In this document: positions 47,436 through 56,935 of the stretch, piece after piece
Layout of the letters: every line of letters begins with the position of its first letter
Numbering within the stretch: the first letter of the stretch is position 1
From: Leptospira perolatii
Lineage (GTDB): Bacteria > Spirochaetota > Leptospiria > Leptospirales > Leptospiraceae
NCBI RefSeq assembly: GCF_002811875.1
Contig: NZ_NPDZ01000014.1
Span: 3,302 to 67,301, forward strand
DNA: 64,000 bases
Direction: 5' to 3'
Notes under the pieces: generated by a model
Databases searched by the model: none
What the model was told of the DNA's origin: nothing
What the model saw: only the letters and a program-made list of their open reading frames with translations
Program-made: the position numbers and the translations under genes

Positions 47436-48862
47436 ACTTAAACCAGCAACTCGTACAAAAGCAGACGCAAAAACTGGTGATGACCCAAGATCTTCGCCAG
47501 TCCATCGAGTTGTTACCACTTTCTACCGTAGAATTAGCAGATAGAATCAGCGCGGAGTTGATCGAAAATCCAATGCTGGAAGAAGAGCCTTCTCTCGAAA
47601 GAAGTAAGAATCCAGATCTGTATTCCTTGGATGATTTAAGAAGAAAAGAAAAAAATGATTTTCTAAAGAACTCAGACCAGGGATGGCAAGATTCTTTTAG
47701 CTTAGAAAGACCTAGATCCAGAGGAACAGACGCCTCTGACCGGAATCAAAAATACATCGAATCTTCTCCGAATACACAGTCTTTATCCGAACACCTTCTC
47801 TGGCAGTTGCGAATTTCTAGCTTGAAACCAAAAGAAATTGAGATCGCAGAAATTCTAATTTCAATGCTCGACGATCGGGGCTTCATTTCAAAATCACTCG
47901 AAGAACTGACCGCCGAAATCGGAGTTAGCACGAAGGTACTAAAAAAGGTTCTCTCACAGTTGCATCAATTGGATCCATTAGGAATTGGTGCAAAAGATAT
48001 TCAGGAAACCTTACTCATACAATCTAGAATCCTTAGGCCGGGAGATACAAAACTCCATGACCTAATCGAGAACTATATCAAGGATTTGGAAAAACTAGAT
48101 TACAAAGGAATCTCCAAGAAAATGGGAATTCCAGTGGAAAATGTAGAAGCAATGGCTGCCGAGATCAAAAAGCTAGAGCCATTTCCAGCTACTCTGTACA
48201 CTCCCAAAAAACCGGACTATGTCATTCCGGATGTGATCGTAAGAGAAATCGGCGGTGAGTTCAATATTTTCATAAACGACGAGTGGCTTCCTAGATTAAA
48301 GATTAATAAGGAATATAAAGGTTTCCTAAAGAAGGGAGCCAAGGATTCGGATAAAGAATTTATTTCTACCAAATTGAGCTCCGCTGAATGGCTGATCCGA
48401 TCTGTCAATCAACGAAGGCATACACTGTTTCGGGTGGTTTCTGCGATTATTGAATTGCAACAGGAGTTTTTCAAAAAGGGAGTAAGATTTTTGCGTCCTC
48501 TTACACTCAGGGATATCGCAGAAAAATTGGATCTGCATGAATCCACTGTATCAAGGATCACTTCCAACAAATATGTGCAGACGTCCTGGGGGATACTAGA
48601 ACTAAAATGGTTCTTTTCATCCGGAATTAAGTCGAAATCTTCCGAAGGCGGAATGGAATCCTCTAAGAAAATCCACGATATGATTCGCACTTTAGTAAAG
48701 GACGAAGATCCCGAAAACCCTCTATCCGACCAAGAGATCGTCGAATACATGGAACAAAAAGGGATAGAAATCGCTAGACGAACGGTAGCAAAATATCGGA
48801 AGATCCTTCGAATTCTTCCTTCTAGCCAAAGAAAGAAAGTCAAATCTTTAGAATCCAGGTGA
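47432..48862 (+). CDS. rpoN: RNA polymerase sigma-54 factor
   Basis: The alternative sigma factor for -24/-12 promoters. 476 residues: Gln/Leu-rich region I (NQQLVQKQTQKLVMTQDLRQ), acidic region II, the core-binding region, a helix-turn-helix (LTLRDIAEKLDLHESTVSRI) and the RpoN box ARRTVAKYR near the C-terminus. GTG 47432 overlaps the lptB stop. The arrangement lptB-rpoN-hprK-ptsH resembles that of many Proteobacteria, where rpoN also follows lptB and precedes regulatory PTS genes. It presumably works with the AAA+ activator encoded at 51867. Confidence 0.96.
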   Translation: MNLNQQLVQKQTQKLVMTQDLRQSIELLPLSTVELADRISAELIENPMLEEEPSLERSKNPDLYSLDDLRRKEKNDFLKNSDQGWQDSFSLERPRSRGTDASDRNQKYIESSPNTQSLSEHLLWQLRISSLKPKEIEIAEILISMLDDRGFISKSLEELTAEIGVSTKVLKKVLSQLHQLDPLGIGAKDIQETLLIQSRILRPGDTKLHDLIENYIKDLEKLDYKGISKKMGIPVENVEAMAAEIKKLEPFPATLYTPKKPDYVIPDVIVREIGGEFNIFINDEWLPRLKINKEYKGFLKKGAKDSDKEFISTKLSSAEWLIRSVNQRRHTLFRVVSAIIELQQEFFKKGVRFLRPLTLRDIAEKLDLHESTVSRITSNKYVQTSWGILELKWFFSSGIKSKSSEGGMESSKKIHDMIRTLVKDEDPENPLSDQEIVEYMEQKGIEIARRTVAKYRKILRILPSSQRKKVKSLESR

Positions 48863-48866
48863 TTCG

Positions 48867-49829
48867 ATGTCAGTTCCCGGAATCAATGTTGCTAATATCT
48901 TAAAAGATCATCCAGAGTTGGGTCTGGTTCTAATTGCAGGAGAGGCCGGACTTCAAAATAGAATTCATAGTTCGGAGATCAATCGACCGGGACTTTCTCT
49001 CACAGGGTTTTATGAAAGCTTTGCACACGATCGAATCCAGATTTTTGGAAAAGGGGAGTGGGCTTTCATCACATCTAAGAATGGAGACGATCTCGCAAGA
49101 ATCGCTTCGGAGTTTTTTCACTTTCACTTAAATTGTATCATTTTCACTCACGGAAATCCGGCGCCGGAGATATTCATAGAATATTGCAATCGGCTCAATA
49201 TTCCTTTACTTGGGTCAGAAGTTTCTACGCATAAATTCATCACATTGATCTCTCAGATTCTAGATCGAAGCCTAGCTCCAAGAACGATGAGGCACGGGGT
49301 GCTCATTGAAGTATTCGGAATCGGTATATTACTTTCCGGTAAAAGTGGCGTGGGGAAAAGCGAAACCGCACTGGAATTGATCGAAAGGGGCCACAGATTG
49401 GTCGCCGATGATATGGTGGAAATCCGGAGACTTAGCGAAAGTTACCTGATCGGTACTTGCTCGGATCTACTACGACATCATATGGAGATTCGAGGATTAG
49501 GAATTATTAATATAAAGGATATTTTCGGTATCGGTTCAGTTCGGGATCACAAACTGATCGAATTGATCATTCACCTCGAAGAATGGACCGAAAACAAGGA
49601 ATTTGATCGTACTGGATTGGAAAATCTGACCGAGGAAGTTTTGGGAGTTCATATCCCGTTGATCAAAGTTCCTGTCCGACCCGGTAGAAATATCCCGATC
49701 ATTGTGGAAACAGCTGCAATGAACCAAAGACTAAAAAAATTAGGAAAGAACGCGGCTTCTGAATTCAACCAAAAGCTTGGTGTTTATTTACAACAGGGAA
49801 AACTTGAGAGAAATCCTCCTCAGAATTAA
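48867..49829 (+). CDS. hprK: HPr kinase/phosphorylase
   Basis: Phosphorylates and dephosphorylates a Ser of HPr. 320 residues: N-terminal domain, then the P-loop SGKSGVGKSETALEL, the catalytic His-Asp region GHRLVADDMVEI, and the family signature MEIRGLGIINI. AGGTGA precedes ATG 48867. The HPr gene overlaps its 3' end by 26 bases, so kinase and substrate are co-expressed. Confidence 0.95.
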   Translation: MSVPGINVANILKDHPELGLVLIAGEAGLQNRIHSSEINRPGLSLTGFYESFAHDRIQIFGKGEWAFITSKNGDDLARIASEFFHFHLNCIIFTHGNPAPEIFIEYCNRLNIPLLGSEVSTHKFITLISQILDRSLAPRTMRHGVLIEVFGIGILLSGKSGVGKSETALELIERGHRLVADDMVEIRRLSESYLIGTCSDLLRHHMEIRGLGIINIKDIFGIGSVRDHKLIELIIHLEEWTENKEFDRTGLENLTEEVLGVHIPLIKVPVRPGRNIPIIVETAAMNQRLKKLGKNAASEFNQKLGVYLQQGKLERNPPQN

Positions 49830-50070
49830 CGAGAATAGTACGGGTATGCATGCTAGACCCGCTTCGGTATTTGTAAACTGCGCATCCAAATTTCCTTGTG
49901 AGATTTTAGTGACCAAGGAAGGCGTAGAAGTCAACGGAAAGAGCATTATGGGACTCATGATGTTAGCGCTTGCACCAGGCCAAGAGTTCGTAATCAAAGC
50001 TTCCGGAGAAAGGGAGGATGAGGCACTTTCCGCCCTGACTCGTTTGGTACAGAGCGATTTTGCGTCATGA
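49804..50070 (+). CDS. ptsH: HPr-like phosphocarrier protein
   Basis: An 88-residue HPr. The PTS phosphorylation site is His16 in STGMHARPASVFV, and the regulatory Ser is in NGKSIMGLMMLA, the site used by HprK. I choose TTG 49804, preceded by AGGGA; the frame is open to 49777 inside hprK, but the extra residues are not HPr-like. No sugar-specific PTS components are in the window, so a regulatory role (nitrogen-PTS type) is more likely than sugar uptake (inference). The stop overlaps the next kinase gene by 4 bases. Confidence 0.93.
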   Translation: MREILLRINENSTGMHARPASVFVNCASKFPCEILVTKEGVEVNGKSIMGLMMLALAPGQEFVIKASGEREDEALSALTRLVQSDFAS

Positions 50071-51860
50071 ATTTCTTTTTCTTTCGCAGCGAAGAAAATC
50101 GATATTACTTCCGTGATCTGTGGATATTATCCGCTGTAATCATACTCGCTATTTTTTTTGCGGAAATTATACATTTTCGGAACAACGCCGATGCTACCTT
50201 CGTAGATCGAATTTTGGTCTATATCTATTACACGATTCCTCTATTTTCGCTTTTTCTAATCATCTCCTATCTCTACAGAAACAAACGGAATCTAGAAACC
50301 GGTAGGCTCAAAAGCTCGATTCGGTACCGGCTTTCTTTGGCATTTCTGTTTGTGGCCTTGCTCCCATCTATCCCTGTTTTTTTTCTGTCATCGAATGTGA
50401 CCGGAAGATTGTTCGAAGGATTCTATGGATTGGATATCGCACAAGCTCTTGATTCTGGAGAATACTTTGTCCGCAAGCAGATGGAACCGGACAAGGCGGA
50501 TCTACTAGGAAAAGCGAAGCTTTTGCAAAATCTGGTCCGAACAGAAAATCCTGATTCAAATCTTTTAACACTACGTGCTCACGAACTAGATCTATTGAAA
50601 AGTTCCCACTACTATGTGGGGTGGTACGAATCCGAAAATCCTATCTTGGAAAATAGAAACTTGCGGAGAAAGCCCGAGCAGAGTTCCTTTTTTCCTTTAC
50701 CAGGAGAAAAAATTCAAGAGTCAGTATCTCTTTTGCCCAGAGAATGTTATTATTTCTTAAAATTACCTTCGTTAAAACAAGGTAGCTTTCTTATTCTAGG
50801 AAAGAGAATTTTTGTGGGAGAAGAGGAGAGGGCTTATTCTCTATTAAATACTCGAAAGAACTATCACAAGGCGGATTTGGCCAAAGAAAAATTACCTTAC
50901 GAACTTCGCTTAACAATCAGCTTGCTGACTATTTTTGTATTTTTGTTATCCATTTTCTTTTCCTTAGTCTTTGCTCGAAAAATTTCTAGACCGATCATAG
51001 AGTTGGCCAACGCGACTCATAAAGTGTCGCTAGGAGATACAGATATTAATTTGCCGATCAAGGAAACCGGAGAAATTGGAGCCTTAATCGATTCTTTTAA
51101 CCAAATGGTAAAGGATCTCAAATCCAAAAATGCAGAACTGATGCATTCTCAAAGGATCGCCGCCTGGAAAGAGGTCGCACAGAGAATGGCGCACGAAATC
51201 AAGAATCCTTTAACTCCTATCCAACTTTCTGCGGAAAGAATCCGTAGAAAATTAGAATCCAGTAATTCAGAACAATTTAAGGAAATCGTAACCAAAGGAA
51301 CTGAAACAATCGTAGGCCAGGTAAAAATCCTGGAACATCTTGTGAACGAGTTTTCTGAATTTGCAAGAATGCCCGCTCCGAAACTGATCAACCAGCATCT
51401 GGAACCGATTCTACAAGAAAGCATTAAACTTTATGAAAATACTCCTGGAATACAATTCGAACTACACTTAACAAAAAATCTCCCGGAGATATTTCTGGAT
51501 AAGAAATTGTTCTTAGGGATCATGAGCAATTTGCTAAAAAATGCGGTAGAAGCCATAGAGCGAAAAAAAACAAAGGAAAAGTTAACGAATTACGTAGGAA
51601 AGGTTCAAGTATCCACTCGTTTAGAAAGGAGAATTATGAGGAAGTCCATCGTACTTACAATAGAGGACAATGGGACCGGAATTTCGAAAGATTACAGAAC
51701 AAAGGTGTTCGAACCGTATTTCTCCACAAAGGATGAGCACACTTCCGGGATCGGCCTTTCTATCGTACAAAAAAGTGTGATTGACCATAATGGGCATATT
51801 TCAGTAGATTCTTCGGAATTAGGCGGATGTAAGTTCCGCATCGAACTCCCTGTAGCTTAA
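50067..51860 (+). CDS. ntrY: NtrY-like membrane histidine kinase
   Basis: A 597-residue sensor kinase. Membrane helices at about 15-37, 46-68 and 88-108, an extracytoplasmic or linker sensing region (about 110-285), another helix (about 285-310), a HAMP domain (KISRPIIELANATHKVSLGD), HisKA with the phospho-His in RMAHEIKNPLTPIQLSAERI, and an ATPase domain (N-box IMSNLLKNAVEAIE, G1 EDNGTGIS, F-box FEPYFSTK, G2 GIGLSIVQK). The layout and the HEIKNPLTPIQLSAERI stretch are typical of NtrY, partner of NtrX, which is encoded next. ATG overlaps the HPr stop. Confidence 0.9.
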   Translation: MNFFFFRSEENRYYFRDLWILSAVIILAIFFAEIIHFRNNADATFVDRILVYIYYTIPLFSLFLIISYLYRNKRNLETGRLKSSIRYRLSLAFLFVALLPSIPVFFLSSNVTGRLFEGFYGLDIAQALDSGEYFVRKQMEPDKADLLGKAKLLQNLVRTENPDSNLLTLRAHELDLLKSSHYYVGWYESENPILENRNLRRKPEQSSFFPLPGEKIQESVSLLPRECYYFLKLPSLKQGSFLILGKRIFVGEEERAYSLLNTRKNYHKADLAKEKLPYELRLTISLLTIFVFLLSIFFSLVFARKISRPIIELANATHKVSLGDTDINLPIKETGEIGALIDSFNQMVKDLKSKNAELMHSQRIAAWKEVAQRMAHEIKNPLTPIQLSAERIRRKLESSNSEQFKEIVTKGTETIVGQVKILEHLVNEFSEFARMPAPKLINQHLEPILQESIKLYENTPGIQFELHLTKNLPEIFLDKKLFLGIMSNLLKNAVEAIERKKTKEKLTNYVGKVQVSTRLERRIMRKSIVLTIEDNGTGISKDYRTKVFEPYFSTKDEHTSGIGLSIVQKSVIDHNGHISVDSSELGGCKFRIELPVA

Positions 51861-51866
51861 AGACCC

Positions 51867-53210
51867 ATGAAAATTTTCATCGTTGACGACGAACCGGAAA
51901 TCCGGAAGTCCTTAAAGGATATTTTGGAAGATGAAAATTATGAGGTGGAACATTTTGCCAACGGAAAATCCTTTTTAAAGCAACTCAAACAGGAAAGACC
52001 GGGATTGGTATTGTTAGATGTATGGCTGGGAAAGGAAGACGGTCTTTCGATATTAAACGAATGCAAGAAATTGTATCCGACTGTTCCGGTTCTAATGATC
52101 TCCGGACACGGAACCATAGAGCTCGCGGTTCAGGCGACAAAAAAAGGCGCAGTGGATTTTCTAGAAAAACCGCTTTCGATCGAAAAAGTCCTAGAGGCAA
52201 TTGAATCAGCGATTGCGCAAACTGCAAAACCGGAAATTCCGGATGTAAAATTAGAATATGATGATATTCTTGGAAATTCTCCAGCCATCCAAAAAGTAAA
52301 GTTCGCGATCGCTCAGGCTGCGGCCACCAACGCGAGAGTCTTTATCTATGGAGAAAATGGCACTGGAAAAGAACTAGTCGCGCGAACGATCTACAAAAAT
52401 TCCAAACGGAAAGATCAGCCTTTCGTAGAAGTGAACTGTGCTGCAATTCCGGAAGAATTGATCGAATCAGAACTTTTCGGTTACGCAAAGGGAGCTTTTA
52501 CTGGAGCTACTGAGACTAGGATCGGAAAGTTCGAGGCCGCGAATTTTGGTACACTATTTCTGGACGAAATATGCGATATGTCCTTGTCCACGCAGGCAAA
52601 AGTACTGAGAATTCTGCAGGAGCAAAGATTCGAAAAACTAGGAAGCACGGAAACGATTTCTGTAGATGTTCGCATTATTGCTGCTACAAATATCCCTGTA
52701 GAAGACGCAATCAAGGAAGGAAAGTTCAGAGAAGATCTGTATTACAGATTGAATGTAATCCCGATCATTATTCCGCCACTCAGAGATAGAAAGTCGGATA
52801 TACCTCTTCTTGTTGATCATTATGTACGATTGACTCAATCAGAGAACAATCTTCCGCCGAAAACGATCGAGAACGAGGCCTTGGCTTTGTTAGAAAACCA
52901 TTTTTGGCCCGGAAATATTCGTGAGCTAAAAAACGTAATCGAAAGGCTATGCATTATGACGATCGGAGAAACGATTCGCGCCCAAGATGTGAAAGATTCG
53001 CTTACTGGTTTTAGAAACGCAAACGATTTGGTCGAGAAGGGAGACTTCAAAAGAGCAAAAGAAGAATTCGAAAGACAGTATATTATAAAAACGTTGCAGA
53101 TGAACGAGGGAAATGTTTCCAAAACTTCCAAGGCCTTAGGAATAGAAAGATCCCACCTTTATAGAAAAATGAAAGGCTTGGGAATTCAAGTGGATGAGAT
53201 CCATGATTGA
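51867..53210 (+). CDS. ntrX: NtrX/NtrC-family sigma-54-dependent response regulator
   Basis: A 447-residue activator: REC (phospho-Asp in VLLDVWLG, Lys in LEKPLS), central AAA+ domain (Walker A GENGTGKELVA, sigma-54 contact loop GAFTGA, Walker B FLDEIC, sensor IIAATN) and a C-terminal Fis-type helix-turn-helix (NVSKTSKALGIERSHLYRKM). With the GAFTGA loop intact it should remodel sigma-54 holoenzyme; rpoN lies 3 kb upstream in the same operon. Target genes are unknown. It overlaps the next gene by 17 bases. Confidence 0.93.
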   Translation: MKIFIVDDEPEIRKSLKDILEDENYEVEHFANGKSFLKQLKQERPGLVLLDVWLGKEDGLSILNECKKLYPTVPVLMISGHGTIELAVQATKKGAVDFLEKPLSIEKVLEAIESAIAQTAKPEIPDVKLEYDDILGNSPAIQKVKFAIAQAAATNARVFIYGENGTGKELVARTIYKNSKRKDQPFVEVNCAAIPEELIESELFGYAKGAFTGATETRIGKFEAANFGTLFLDEICDMSLSTQAKVLRILQEQRFEKLGSTETISVDVRIIAATNIPVEDAIKEGKFREDLYYRLNVIPIIIPPLRDRKSDIPLLVDHYVRLTQSENNLPPKTIENEALALLENHFWPGNIRELKNVIERLCIMTIGETIRAQDVKDSLTGFRNANDLVEKGDFKRAKEEFERQYIIKTLQMNEGNVSKTSKALGIERSHLYRKMKGLGIQVDEIHD

Positions 53211-54051
53211 TAGAACTGAAATTCTCAAAGAGCTAAAAGGAATCCTTCAAGATTTTCGATTCTTGTTACAGAGGAACTCCTTCCAGATTCTAAAATACCA
53301 GGGAGAACCGGAGCCCCATGAATTAGATTTGGTCTGGAAAGAAAACTGGAATTGGGGCCAAAAACAACTCACAGGGGGCAAAAAAGAAGAGAATGCTCCA
53401 GTGCGAACTGCGCCGAAAGAACAAGACCGAAATTTTATATGTAAATTATGCTCGGACCGATTGAGCGCAATTCGGCATTTTCTAATCAAGGGAAGAAAGA
53501 AAGTTCTGGTACTTCACTACACCGGAGAAACTCAAACAGGAAAGCCGGCCTATGTAAAAACATCTCCGCAAAGAATCTTTAGAACTGCAGAAGCAGAAGA
53601 TCTATTCGATAGAATGATCCAAAAAGAATTCGGATTTTCCATGAGAGAGTTTTACTACCAGGAATATCCGGCTTGTATTTTTTCTCAGGACAGATCTTCG
53701 ACTGCAGATTGGAAAACTAGAGTTGAGAATTGCGAAGTACAGGTAAAAGATACGATCGAGAAAGAAGGAATCCAAGGAATCGTACTTTTAGGAACCAGTG
53801 CAGCCTTGGTGTATGGAAAAGAGGAAGCCTCCAAAAGAATGGGCAAGACTTTCGAATTTTTACCCGGAATTCCAATGATAGTTTTGCGATCCCCGGAGGC
53901 AATTTTAGCTTCCGAGCAAAAAAGAAAGTCGCTTTCCGGAAAAAACGAATCCAGCGAATTTTTGGAAGCAAAGCAAAAAGAAATAGAAGTGAAGGAAGGC
54001 GTACTCTCCCAGCTTAAAATCTTTCACGAATCGGTGAAAGATCGGATTTGA
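53194..54051 (+). CDS. Divergent uracil-DNA glycosylase-like iron-sulfur protein
   Basis: A 285-residue protein (ATG 53194; ATG 53203 is an equally good start). The C-terminal 200 residues follow the plan of family 4 uracil-DNA glycosylases. Cysteines at Cys83, Cys86 (ICKLC), Cys161 (YPACIF) and Cys180 (VENCEVQ) match the spacing of their 4Fe-4S ligands, and EGIQGIVLLGTSAALVYG matches the strand before ivaLG..A. The first active-site motif (GE-A-PG) is reduced to YTGETQTG, and the second (H-P-S in active enzymes) reads RSPEAIL. It is probably not a normal uracil glycosylase. It overlaps ntrX, and its stop overlaps the priA start (TTGA). Confidence 0.6.
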   Translation: MRSMIDRTEILKELKGILQDFRFLLQRNSFQILKYQGEPEPHELDLVWKENWNWGQKQLTGGKKEENAPVRTAPKEQDRNFICKLCSDRLSAIRHFLIKGRKKVLVLHYTGETQTGKPAYVKTSPQRIFRTAEAEDLFDRMIQKEFGFSMREFYYQEYPACIFSQDRSSTADWKTRVENCEVQVKDTIEKEGIQGIVLLGTSAALVYGKEEASKRMGKTFEFLPGIPMIVLRSPEAILASEQKRKSLSGKNESSEFLEAKQKEIEVKEGVLSQLKIFHESVKDRI

Positions 54052-55991
54052 TCCGTTATGGCGAAATCGCACTAGATCTTCCCCTATTGGAGGATACTTT
54101 TACCTATGAAGTTCCACCCGAAACTCAAGTCGGTGTTCGAGTCAAAGTTTCACTTCGGGGAAGAAAAGAAGAAGGAATTGTTCTCTCCGTACACTCGAAC
54201 GAACCTACCTACGAAGTTCTTCCTGTAGAAAAGATCATAGACAAATTTCCGATTCTTACCCCGGAACAGATCCAACTCGCAAAATGGATGAAGGAACATT
54301 ACCTCGCGTCCTTGGGTGAATGCGTGCACAAAATGGTTCCGAGCGGAAAAAGACATGTGCAGTCACTTCCGAACGAATCGACTCAAGATACAAAACCGTT
54401 TCCGTTAAACGAAGAACAAGAAAAGGCCTACCAAGCCATCCGCAGCGATTTCGGAAAAGAAGCAGTTCATTTATTGTTCGGTATTACCGGAAGTGGAAAA
54501 ACGGAAGTATATCTTCATCTGATTCAAGAACTTTTGGAGAACACTTCGAAGGGAATACTTCTACTTGTTCCAGAAATCGGATTGACCTATCACATTATCC
54601 GAAAGTTAGAAGCGGTGTTTCCTGGACAAGTCGCGCTAATGCATTCAGCGCTGAGAGTATCAGAAAAATTTAAAGCTTATACCGATTTGTTACAGGGTAA
54701 AAAGAGAATCGCGGTTGGAACCAGATCCGCTGTCTTTGCTCCCGTAAAAAACTTGGGATTGGTAATCATAGACGAAGAGCACGACGGATCCTTCAAGGAA
54801 CATTCCAGTCCTAGATACCACGCCAGACAAATCGCGCTACAAAGGTGCAAAGAAAACAAAGCAGTGCTGCTACTCGGGTCCGCAACACCTTCTTTAGAAA
54901 TTTATCACCTCGCAAAAGAAGGCAAAATCGGATTTCAGGTTTTGACTCAAAGAGCTGGAAAAGCAAAACCTCCCGAGGTAAAACTACTGGAAAACAAAAG
55001 AGAATCCAGACTACTTAGTTCCGAGCTGACTTTTGCGATGAAACAAAGATTGGATCGAAAAGAGCAGGTGATTCTACTATTGAACCGTCGAGGATACAGT
55101 CCTCTTTTATATTCGGAAAGTCAAAAGTCTTATATCCCTTGTCCAAATTGTACTGCCCATCTTTGCTTTCACAAAAAAGGTTCTGTGATTTGCCATTTGT
55201 GTGGATACTCCGAATCCTTATCTAGATTAGAAGCTAGGTTAGGTGAAAAGCTAGTATTAATGGGAACTGGCACCCAAAAATTAGAGGAGTTCCTGTTAGA
55301 ATCTTTCCCAGGTGCAAAAGTAGAAAGATTGGACCAAGATGCTATCCAAGATCGTTCGTTGCTTACGGAAGTCATAGACAGGTTGGTGCACGGAGAAATC
55401 GATATACTCACCGGAACCCAAATGATCTCGAAAGGTTTAGACGCAGGCAGAGTAACTTTGGTAGGTGTACTCAATGCAGGAATCGGACTAGGACTTCCAG
55501 ACTTTAGAGCAGGAGAAAGAGTATTCTCTTTGCTGACTCAGGTAGCCGGAAGAGCAGGTAGGTCTCATTTGGCGGGAGAAGTTCTGATCGAAACACATAG
55601 CCCTGAGCATCCTATCTTTGCGATGGCACTCAAGCAGGATTACGAAGCTTTTTACGAATCAGAGATTTTAGTCAGAAGAGAGCTTTTCTTTCCGCCTTTT
55701 TGCAGATTAATCAGAATTTTGGCCCGCTCTAAGGAAGAAGAAGCCTCAGTAAAAACGATACAACTAGTTCATGAATCTTTAAAGAAGCATTTACCCGATC
55801 CAAATACAATATTTATGGGTCCGGCTCCTTGTCCTTTTTACAGAATAGACGGAAATTACAGAAACCATATACTGATCAAAACCAAATCTCTTTCACTATG
55901 GAGGGATCATATTCGCAAGGAGATTCGTCCTTTGAAACTTTCGAAAAACGTTTACTTGGAGCTGGATTTTGATCCAGTGGATCTAGTCTAA
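54048..55991 (+). CDS. priA: Primosomal protein N' (replication restart helicase)
   Basis: Reloads the replicative helicase at stalled forks. 647 residues from TTG 54048. DEAD-like helicase core: Walker A FGITGSGKTEVYL, Walker B IIDEEHDGSFKEHSSPRYHARQ, SATPSLE, and motifs V-VI (GTQMISKGLDAGRVTLV; LLTQVAGRAGRS). The zinc region between them has only C365-x2-C368 and C382-x2-C385. The first CxxC and the last CPxCG of canonical PriA are missing (YSESQ and LEARLGE stand there), so one of the two zinc sites is lost. Family-typical otherwise. Confidence 0.93.
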   Translation: MIRYGEIALDLPLLEDTFTYEVPPETQVGVRVKVSLRGRKEEGIVLSVHSNEPTYEVLPVEKIIDKFPILTPEQIQLAKWMKEHYLASLGECVHKMVPSGKRHVQSLPNESTQDTKPFPLNEEQEKAYQAIRSDFGKEAVHLLFGITGSGKTEVYLHLIQELLENTSKGILLLVPEIGLTYHIIRKLEAVFPGQVALMHSALRVSEKFKAYTDLLQGKKRIAVGTRSAVFAPVKNLGLVIIDEEHDGSFKEHSSPRYHARQIALQRCKENKAVLLLGSATPSLEIYHLAKEGKIGFQVLTQRAGKAKPPEVKLLENKRESRLLSSELTFAMKQRLDRKEQVILLLNRRGYSPLLYSESQKSYIPCPNCTAHLCFHKKGSVICHLCGYSESLSRLEARLGEKLVLMGTGTQKLEEFLLESFPGAKVERLDQDAIQDRSLLTEVIDRLVHGEIDILTGTQMISKGLDAGRVTLVGVLNAGIGLGLPDFRAGERVFSLLTQVAGRAGRSHLAGEVLIETHSPEHPIFAMALKQDYEAFYESEILVRRELFFPPFCRLIRILARSKEEEASVKTIQLVHESLKKHLPDPNTIFMGPAPCPFYRIDGNYRNHILIKTKSLSLWRDHIRKEIRPLKLSKNVYLELDFDPVDLV

Positions 55992-56935
55992 TGAAGATCG
56001 CTTTTTTTGGAACACCAGAACATTCCGCAAAACTACTATCCAAATTACTCGAAGTACCGAGCCTCCAAGTTCAGTTTGTAGTCACAAATCCGGACCGTCC
56101 AAAGGGAAGGAGCAAGTCGAATGTTCCGAGCCCAGTCAAAGAGCTCGCGATTTCCAAAGGGCTACCGGTCTTTCAATATGAATCAATCCGAAAGGAAAAA
56201 GAAAAAGCTCTACAAGATTTTTCGACATTTGAAACCGAAATGTTCGTTGTATTCGCTTATGGATCCATTTTGCCCGCGGAAGTATTTCGCTCTCCGAAAT
56301 TTGGGACGATCAATTTACACGGGTCACTTTTACCAGACCTGAGGGGAGCCTCGCCGGTTCAAACCGCACTCTGGAGAGGATACAAAACCACCGGAGTAAG
56401 CATACAATACATATCCGAGGGAATGGACGAAGGCGATATTATTCGGGAAGCAGAAGTCCCGATTCTTCCGGAGGACGATTCTGCTTCTCTCATGGAGAAA
56501 ATTACGGATGTCGGAACTTCGGCACTCCTGGAACTATTCCGAGAAGAAAGATCTACTCCTTTTGCGGCGATTCCTCAGAATTCGACCAAGGCAACCTACT
56601 GCACCAAAATACGCCCCGAAGATAGAGTCCTAGACTTACAATTGCCTGCGGAAGAAATTCAAAATAGAATCAGAGCCCTTTCTCCTGAGCCGGGCGCAAT
56701 TTGCAGATTTAGAGAAAAGAGGGTAGTTCTGTACCGAACAAAATTGACGGAGCAAAGTTCCGAGACGATTCAGCCGGGCAAATTGAAACGAATGGACAAA
56801 AAGGGGCTCCTTTTCCAGTGTGGAGATGGTCGATTCTTGGAAGTCATTTCCATTCAACCGGAAAGCAAAAACCGAATGACTGCTTCCGACTTCATGAACG
56901 GCTACCGCATTACGGATGAGGATCAGTTCGAGTGA
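55991..56935 (+). CDS. fmt: Methionyl-tRNA formyltransferase
   Basis: Formylates initiator Met-tRNA. 314 residues: N-terminal formyltransferase fold with IAFFGTPEHSAKLL and the catalytic region INLHGSLLPDLRGASPVQTA, followed by EGMDEGDII; C-terminal OB-like domain. ATG 55991 overlaps the priA stop (TAATG). Like def, it belongs to initiator Met processing, but def is at 18.7 kb here. Confidence 0.95.
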   Translation: MKIAFFGTPEHSAKLLSKLLEVPSLQVQFVVTNPDRPKGRSKSNVPSPVKELAISKGLPVFQYESIRKEKEKALQDFSTFETEMFVVFAYGSILPAEVFRSPKFGTINLHGSLLPDLRGASPVQTALWRGYKTTGVSIQYISEGMDEGDIIREAEVPILPEDDSASLMEKITDVGTSALLELFREERSTPFAAIPQNSTKATYCTKIRPEDRVLDLQLPAEEIQNRIRALSPEPGAICRFREKRVVLYRTKLTEQSSETIQPGKLKRMDKKGLLFQCGDGRFLEVISIQPESKNRMTASDFMNGYRITDEDQFE

